Positions 59,001 through 64,000 of a stretch of DNA of 64,000 bases are shown piece by piece; position 1 is the stretch's first letter, and each line of letters opens with the position of its first letter. A program made the position numbers and the translations under genes. The stretch comes from Alcanivorax profundi (GTDB lineage Bacteria; Pseudomonadota; Gammaproteobacteria; Pseudomonadales; Alcanivoracaceae). The notes beneath the pieces were generated by a model. That model worked only from the letters and a program-made list of their open reading frames with translations. It did no database searches and was not told the DNA's origin. Location: positions 826,167 to 890,166 of the forward strand of contig NZ_QYYA01000002.1 of the NCBI RefSeq assembly GCF_003597125.1, read 5' to 3'.

Positions 59001-59402
59001 TCAGCGCTTGGGTAACACGTCGTCAATGTTCACCGTGCGGCGGTCATAAAAAAAGTGCGCGTTGGGTTGGCAGCTTTCCGGCAGCGTATCGTTGTGGTTT
59101 TTCCGGTAAAGCCATTGCGAAACGATCTTCCAGCCCATGGCATTGGTGTTGTAGAGCACCTCGCCACAGTGCTGGCAGAAGGCGCGGGTCATGTTGCTGG
59201 TGGGGGACTGGAATACGGTGAGCGCGTCGCTGCCCTTGCTGACACTGACCTGGTCGCCGTCCCAGGCCAGCACGGAATGGTAGGGCACCTGTAGCAGGTT
59301 GCGGCAATCTTCGCAGTGGCAGTGGGCGTGCACTCTGGGGCTGCCGTTGAGGGTGATGACCACCTCACCACAATCACAATGCACCTGGTGCTGTTCTGTC
59401 AT
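59001..59402 (-). CDS. GFA family (Mss4-like zinc) protein
   Basis: 133 residues. Zinc-binding cysteines in VHCDCGEV, HCHCEDC and FCQHCGE match the glutathione-dependent formaldehyde-activating-enzyme fold. Family members are small zinc proteins with mostly unproven activity. Last of three genes on the same strand after mdaB and the cupin gene, with a hairpin between. Confidence 0.88.
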   Translation of the reverse strand: MTEQHQVHCDCGEVVITLNGSPRVHAHCHCEDCRNLLQVPYHSVLAWDGDQVSVSKGSDALTVFQSPTSNMTRAFCQHCGEVLYNTNAMGWKIVSQWLYRKNHNDTLPESCQPNAHFFYDRRTVNIDDVLPKR

Positions 59403-59428
59403 GGTGTGCTCCTTTTCGTTGCGACGAT

Positions 59429-59448
59429 GGCGGGCCCGATGGCCCGCC
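59429..59448. repeat. Short perfect hairpin
   Basis: GGCGGGCC / GGCCCGCC around CGAT in the gap between the cupin and GFA genes. It may reduce read-through to the GFA gene; no T-run. Confidence 0.5.
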
Positions 59449-59463
59449 TACCGGTATTCGTGT

Positions 59464-59841
59464 TCAGGGTTTCGCTTCCACAATAATGGCCATCACCGGC
59501 TCGCTGCCCGTATTGGTCACCTGGTGCGTCCAGGCCTCGTGCCACATCACATGGCCGTCGGGTACGGTCACGTCCATGGCTTCGCCGCCGGGCAGACTGA
59601 TGCGCAGAGAGCCGCCTTGCTGGAAATACACGGTCTCATCGCGGTGGTCATGGAGGCGGTCGGATTCACCCGGTTCCAACACCATCTCCAGTACCAGCAC
59701 CTGATCGTTCTCCAGCAGTACCCGGTACTGGTCGGGGGAAGTCACATGGGCAGAGCGCTGATCCTGCTGGCTGGCGGTGGCACAGGCGCTCAGGTTCAGA
59801 GCCATGCCCAGCAGCACAATGGCAATCACAGAGGTCTTCAT
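59464..59841 (-). CDS. Cupin-domain lipoprotein
   Basis: 125 residues. Lipobox LNLSAC gives a lipidated N-terminus. Cupin motif 1 is DRLHDHRDETVYFQQGGSLR, motif 2 MWHEAWTHQVTNTGSEP, so a small metal-binding single cupin on the periplasmic side. ATG 59841 with the signal peptide MKTSVIAIVLLGMALNLSAC is chosen over a longer frame. Its start lies 13 bases after the mdaB stop, so it is in the mdaB transcript. Confidence 0.83.
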   Translation of the reverse strand: MKTSVIAIVLLGMALNLSACATASQQDQRSAHVTSPDQYRVLLENDQVLVLEMVLEPGESDRLHDHRDETVYFQQGGSLRISLPGGEAMDVTVPDGHVMWHEAWTHQVTNTGSEPVMAIIVEAKP

Positions 59842-59854
59842 CAGGGGCACTCCT

Positions 59855-60448
<594 letters not shown>

Positions 60449-60503
60449 TGGGCTCTCCATGAAACAGTAAAGGGGCAGCGGCTGCTGGTTACCAATCTAT
60501 TTC

Positions 60504-60522
60504 AGGTATACTATTTATACCT
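60504..60522. promoter_or_regulatory. Probable HxlR operator
   Basis: Perfect inverted repeat AGGTATA-CTATT-TATACCT in the 131-base gap between mdaB and the divergent HxlR gene. It fits a dimer site for a small winged-helix regulator that represses both genes. Confidence 0.6.
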
Positions 60523-60579
60523 AAGGACGCGGATCAATTAGTATCCTTTTGGGAACCTGGTGAAAACGGCGGTGAAAAA

Positions 60580-60939
60580 ATGAAAAGTCGCATCGAAACA
60601 GACGGTTATGGCCGAAAAAAAGTCATCGATGCCTGCATGGAGCCCTGCGCCATCGAGCGGGGAATGCGCATTATCGGCGGCAAGTGGACCGGTTCGCTGA
60701 TCTACCACCTCAAGGATGGCCCGGTACGCTTCAATGATCTGAACCGCATGCTGGGCGGCGCCACCAAGAAGATGATCGACCAGCGCCTCAAGGAGCTGGA
60801 GGCCCGCGGCATGGTGCTCCGCACCGTCATCAACGACCGTCCTATCGCCGTGACCTATGAGCTCACCGAGCTGGGGCGCAGTGCGATGGATATCCTGGAG
60901 GATCTGCGGTTGTGGTCGGAGAAGTATGATATTCGGTAG
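60580..60939 (+). CDS. HxlR-family transcription regulator
   Basis: 119 residues. Winged-helix protein: CMEPCAIERGMRIIGGKWTGSLIYHL is the family opening, with Cys in the position that senses quinones or oxidants in YodB/QorR. DLNRMLGGATKKMIDQRLKELE is the recognition region. Divergent from mdaB; probably its repressor. A second Cys nearby (DACMEPC) could form the redox switch. Confidence 0.88.
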   Translation: MKSRIETDGYGRKKVIDACMEPCAIERGMRIIGGKWTGSLIYHLKDGPVRFNDLNRMLGGATKKMIDQRLKELEARGMVLRTVINDRPIAVTYELTELGRSAMDILEDLRLWSEKYDIR

Positions 60940-61056
60940 GGTGGATACTGGCCCTCGATTGCAATGGCTAAAGGCTGACATTCTGTTCAGTTATTGCCCT
61001 GGATGGCTGTGAGATGCAGTATGGTTGAACTACAAAACCTAGGGAAGGTGATAACT

Positions 61057-61179
61057 ATGAAGAAGGTAATGGCTGCACTTGCGCTTGTTATGATGGTTTC
61101 TGGCACTGCTTTGGCTCACTCTGGTGGTACTGATGCGAATGGATGCCATGCGGGGAAAAAACCCTACCACTGCCACTGA
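61057..61179 (+). CDS. YHYH-type small secreted peptide
   Basis: 40 residues. Signal peptide MKKVMAALALVMMVSGTALA, then a mature piece of about 20 residues: HSGGTDANGC, then HAGKKPYHCH. Histidines and two cysteines suggest metal binding, as in YHYH proteins. AGGGAAGG lies upstream of ATG 61057; the longer frame is not supported. Function unknown. Confidence 0.7.
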   Translation: MKKVMAALALVMMVSGTALAHSGGTDANGCHAGKKPYHCH

Positions 61180-61187
61180 TTTCTGGA

Positions 61188-61213
61188 GCGCGATAGCTTC
61201 ATCGCTATCGCGC
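61188..61213. terminator. Hairpin after the YHYH gene
   Basis: GCGCGATAGC / GCTATCGCGC with a 6-base loop, 9 bases after the stop. A T-run appears about 9 bases later (ATTTTTT), so termination is plausible but not ideal. Confidence 0.45.
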
Positions 61214-61282
61214 ATAACTCCATTTTTTCCTGGCTTTATTCCTGCCTGGTTTTATCGATTTCTGACCTATAATTGAGAGCAC

Positions 61283-61414
61283 TTAGTCCCCGGATTTATG
61301 CTTATGGGTTTTGAGGCCCTTGTGCTTGGGTTTGTTCTCAGGGGTTACCCGTTGTCGTCGATCTTCCTTGCCTGTTGACTTGGCTTTCGGCTTTGGGCCT
61401 GGCTTGATTCCCAT
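61283..61414 (-). CDS. Small basic protein, 43 residues
   Basis: MGIKPGPKPKAKSTGKEDRR then QRVTPENKPKHKGLKTHKHK, ending SGD. Rich in Lys/Pro/His, probably disordered and nucleic-acid or metal binding. AAGGAGAT lies 5-6 bases upstream of ATG 61414. It directly follows the zinc-ribbon gene on the same strand (22 bases), so they form a pair. No family recognised. Confidence 0.6.
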   Translation of the reverse strand: MGIKPGPKPKAKSTGKEDRRQRVTPENKPKHKGLKTHKHKSGD

Positions 61415-61436
61415 TGTTAGATCTCCTTATCTTTTT

Positions 61437-61604
61437 TTAAGGCCAAAACTCTGTTTCGCCGCAGCGCGGGCAGGGCGGGAGTCTGTCGGTCTGGTCGTCT
61501 AGGTGAACAACCTGCTGGCAGTTATTGCATTGGTAAGAGCCTTTGCCCGGTTTTTCCCCGGTCGTCGACTTGAGAGGTCGTACATTTTTGAGAAAGCGTT
61601 CCAT
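61437..61604 (-). CDS. Small zinc-ribbon protein, 55 residues
   Basis: MERFLKNVRPLKSTTGEKPG then GSYQCNNCQQVVHLDDQ and PPCPRCGETEFWP: two CxxC pairs of a zinc ribbon. A GGAGA lies before ATG 61604; a longer frame upstream is unlikely. Paired with the 43-residue basic gene downstream. A regulatory or RNA-associated role is inferred from size and composition only. Confidence 0.75.
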   Translation of the reverse strand: MERFLKNVRPLKSTTGEKPGKGSYQCNNCQQVVHLDDQTDRLPPCPRCGETEFWP

Positions 61605-61816
61605 CGTCAATCTCCTGTGCATTTTTTGACCTATTGATAAGCTACTCAATTGATGGCTTGTGCGCAATTCTCAGTATTGAGATTGTGCTGCGATGTGACG
61701 TTTCGGGTTGCATTATCGGCGGATGAGCTGGGTAGCACTGTGGTGGAAGGATTGGCTAATTTATATTTATAATCAACAGGTTATGATATATGGTTTGATG
61801 CGTGCCCCCTATTTAA

Positions 61817-62257
61817 CTGCTTCCTGAGGATCGATCAAGGTATTCCAATCTCGAGCGTTCGACGTTGGTTTTTTCTGAAGAAGGGTACCATCAGATTTAT
61901 GGAGAGGCTTACCACTGGTCCAACCTTGTTCAGCTTGCAAGTCTCAAAGAGACAACTTGCCTGATGGTTGGTCTTTCGTTGTCAGACCCCAACTTGCGGA
62001 GGCTTCTCGAAATCGCAGCCAAATCATTAGATCGGCCTAGACACTATGCATTTATGCAGAGAATTGGGTTGGAAAAATTCAAGAAAGAATCTGGGAGAAA
62101 TGTTGTTCGAGCTCCAGTAAGTATCTCGAAGCGTTTTCTGGATCGTCATCATAGCCTGAATGAGGAAGTGATGCGCGAGCTAGGAGTTAATGTGATTTGG
62201 TATGAAGAATATGATGAGATCCCAAGGATTCTTCAGAAAATTGGGATGGGTGTTTAG
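61817..62257 (+). pseudogene. C-terminal fragment of a SIR2-domain protein
   Basis: The open frame runs from about 61817, and the recognisable part starts LERSTLVFSEEGYHQIYGEA, then WSNLVQLASLKETTCLMVGL and SLSDPNLRRLLEIAAKSL, the C-terminal half of the SIR2_2-type NADase/deacetylase domain. Upstream (61814-61816) a stop cuts the frame and no start exists for the missing half of about 150 residues or more. AT-rich, unlike flanking genes. SIR2 proteins of this type act in anti-phage defence (NAD depletion). It is probably a decayed defence gene. Confidence 0.75.
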
Positions 62258-62324
62258 AAATTGACTTATGATGATATCCAACAAAGATGCTTATATTCTT
62301 CAATTTGGATGCTGTCTGAGGCGC

Positions 62325-64000
62325 TCAATGCGCCTCATCCCAATTCTCCCCAATCCCCGCATCCACAATCAACGGCACCTTCAACTCTGCCGCTGACTCC
62401 ATACGAGCCTTCACTTCCTTAACTAGATCCTCCACCTGATCCTCTGCCACTTCAAACACCAGTTCATCGTGCACCTGCATGATCATCTTGGCGTCGAAGT
62501 CGGTGGTGTCGAGCCAGTCGTGGACCTTGATCATGGCCATCTTGATGATGTCCGCCGCGGTGCCTTGCATGGGGGCGTTGATGGCGGTGCGTTCGGCGGC
62601 CTGGCGGCGTTGGCCGTTGCTGCTGCGGATTTCCGGCAGGTAGAGGCGGCGGCCGAACAGGGTTTCCACGTAGCCTTGCTCGGAAGCCTGGGCGCGGGTG
62701 TCTTCCATGTAGCGTTTTACGCCCGGGTAGCGTTCGAAGTAGAGATCGATGTAGTCCTGGGCTTCCTTGCGCGGCAGGCCCAGTTGTTTGGCCAGGCCGA
62801 AGGCGCTCATGCCGTAGATGAGGCCGAAGTTGATGGCCTTGGCATTGCGGCGGTCGTTGTCGCTGACGTCGTCGAGGGTCTTGCCCCACACTTCGGCGGC
62901 GGTGGCGCGGTGAATATCCAGGCCTTTCTCAAACGCATCGGTGAGGCCCTTGTCGCCACTCAAGTGGGCCATGATGCGCAGTTCGATCTGGGAGTAATCG
63001 CAGGCGACGATTTTCTTTCCTTTCGGAGCGAGAAACGCCTGACGGATCTTGCGGCCTTCTTCACTGCGCACCGGAATGTTCTGCAGGTTGGGATCACTGG
63101 ACGACAGACGCCCGGTGGCGGCCACCGCCTGGTGGTAGGAGGTGTGCACGCGGCCGGTGCGCTGGTTGATCAGCTCCGGCAGTTTGTCGGTGTAGGTGTT
63201 CTTCAGTTTGGCCACGCCACGGTAATCCATGATCACCTGGGGCAGGGGGTATTCCAGGGCCAGTTCCTGCAGCACCGGTTCGGCGGTGGACGGCGCGCCT
63301 TTTGGCGTCTTTTTGATCACCGGGATTTCCAGTTTTTCGTAGAGGATTTCGCCCAGCTGTTTGGGGCTGGCCAGGTTGAATTCCTGCCCGGCGATGTCGA
63401 AGGCTTTTTCCTGCAGTTCCGCCATGCGCTTGGCCAGGAACTGGCTCTGGTGCTTGAGCAGGGTGGCGTCCACGTAGGTGCCGTTGCGCTCGATGCGGCT
63501 GAGCACGGTGACCAGCGGCAGTTCGATGTCGCGGAATACCTCCGGCAGGCGACCTTCCTTTTCCAGTTTGGGCCACAGGGTCTGGTGCAGGCGCAGGGTC
63601 ACGTCGGCGTCTTCGGCGGCGTAGCGGCTGGCTTCGTGCAGGCCCACCTGGTTGAAGGTGAGCTGCTTGGCACCCTTGCCGGCAATCTCTTCGAAGCTGA
63701 TGGTCTTGCGGCCCAGGTATTTCAGGGACAGGGAATCCATGTCGTGGCGGGTGGCCACGGAATCCAGCACGTAGGATTCCAGCATGGTGTCGTAGGCCAC
63801 GCCGCGCAGGGTGATGCCCACGTCTTCGGCGAGTACGCTCATGTCGTACTTCAGGTTCTGGCCGATTTTCTTTAGCTGTGCGTCTTCCAGCAGGGGTTTG
63901 AAGGCGTCCATGACGACTTGCTTGTCGAGCTGGTCCGGGGCGCCGGGGTAGTTGTGGCCGAAGGGGATGTAGGCGGCCTTGTCATCCACGGCCACGCAGA
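62325..64000 (-). CDS. polA: DNA polymerase I (5' end beyond window)
   Basis: The C-terminal 558 codons are visible; the 5'-nuclease part lies to the right of the window. The 3'-5' exonuclease domain keeps [12 protein letters not shown] and [13 protein letters not shown] (metal-binding Asp); the polymerase domain has the A motif [13 protein letters not shown], the B/O-helix [15 protein letters not shown] and the C motif [11 protein letters not shown]. Complete at the C-terminus (ENWDEAH). In Pseudomonas it neighbours thrB and znu; here they lie at the other end of the window. Confidence 0.97.
   Translation of the reverse strand, partial: CVAVDDKAAYIPFGHNYPGAPDQLDKQVVMDAFKPLLEDAQLKKIGQNLKYDMSVLAEDVGITLRGVAYDTMLESYVLDSVATRHDMDSLSLKYLGRKTISFEEIAGKGAKQLTFNQVGLHEASRYAAEDADVTLRLHQTLWPKLEKEGRLPEVFRDIELPLVTVLSRIERNGTYVDATLLKHQSQFLAKRMAELQEKAFDIAGQEFNLASPKQLGEILYEKLEIPVIKKTPKGAPSTAEPVLQELALEYPLPQVIMDYRGVAKLKNTYTDKLPELINQRTGRVHTSYHQAVAATGRLSSSDPNLQNIPVRSEEGRKIRQAFLAPKGKKIVACDYSQIELRIMAHLSGDKGLTDAFEKGLDIHRATAAEVWGKTLDDVSDNDRRNAKAINFGLIYGMSAFGLAKQLGLPRKEAQDYIDLYFERYPGVKRYMEDTRAQASEQGYVETLFGRRLYLPEIRSSNGQRRQAAERTAINAPMQGTAADIIKMAMIKVHDWLDTTDFDAKMIMQVHDELVFEVAEDQVEDLVKEVKARMESAAELKVPLIVDAGIGENWDEAH

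Noticed and set aside
62469-63875. 468-codon plus-strand frame opposite polA
   Set aside because: Shadow of polA; rich in Gly/Val/His repeats from reversed codons.

Overview
The window looks like chromosomal DNA of a GC-rich gammaproteobacterium, most likely a marine hydrocarbon degrader of the Alcanivorax type. This rests on gene content and on Pseudomonas-like linkages (znuABC with thrB, mmsR with mmsAB, pycR with pycAB, rph with pyrE, polA). Other hints are several outer-membrane porins and barrels, a class-3 type aldehyde dehydrogenase, esterases, and acyl-CoA and branched-chain catabolism. The genus is an inference; no rRNA or tRNA gene was found.

Region by region. 1-4.9 kb: zinc uptake (znuB cut by the window start, znuC, divergent znuA), a small exported protein, a cellulase-like protein and thrB. 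5-11.7 kb: an outer-membrane barrel, an HSL-family esterase, a DUF815 ATPase, a Kazal-like lipoprotein, a DUF2868/DUF3482 membrane-GTPase pair and a DUF1963 protein. 11.7-16.6 kb: valine catabolism, with mmsR divergent from mmsA, an acyl-CoA dehydrogenase and mmsB. 16.6-20.4 kb: four integron-type gene cassettes on the minus strand, each followed by an attC-like site and with no integrase in view (a CALIN). They are capped by about 550 bp carrying four copies of TATAACTC. 20.9-30.8 kb: amidase, HAD hydrolase, a DcaP-like porin / glutaminase / DUF481 operon, a secreted esterase with duplicated N-terminal modules, peroxiredoxin, tpm and a membrane protein.

31-39.2 kb: MpaB-type oxygenase, YajQ, an unrecognised two-gene unit of repetitive and lysine-rich proteins, a porin-amidohydrolase lipoprotein pair and an aldehyde dehydrogenase. 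39.5-44.4 kb: two-subunit pyruvate carboxylase with its divergent LysR regulator, then a CPCC protein. 44.4-47.5 kb: yicC, rph, pyrE and a coiled-coil secreted protein. 47.5-54.7 kb: a truncated sulfatase, an RND efflux pump with its adaptor, and katG. 54.8-58.8 kb: two overlapping Rossmann dehydrogenase-like genes, a type IV pilin behind a probable sigma-54 promoter, and an outer-membrane barrel. 59-61.6 kb: a GFA protein, a cupin lipoprotein and mdaB opposite an HxlR regulator, then three very small genes. 61.8 kb: a fragment of a SIR2-domain gene next to polA, which runs off the right end.

Most of the window is ordinary chromosome. The accessory content is the cassette array with its odd cap, the SIR2 remnant, the truncated sulfatase and a few inverted-repeat elements. 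The best candidates for something undescribed are the four cassette proteins, the TATAACTC structure at the head of the array and the repetitive two-gene unit near 33.5-34.7 kb.
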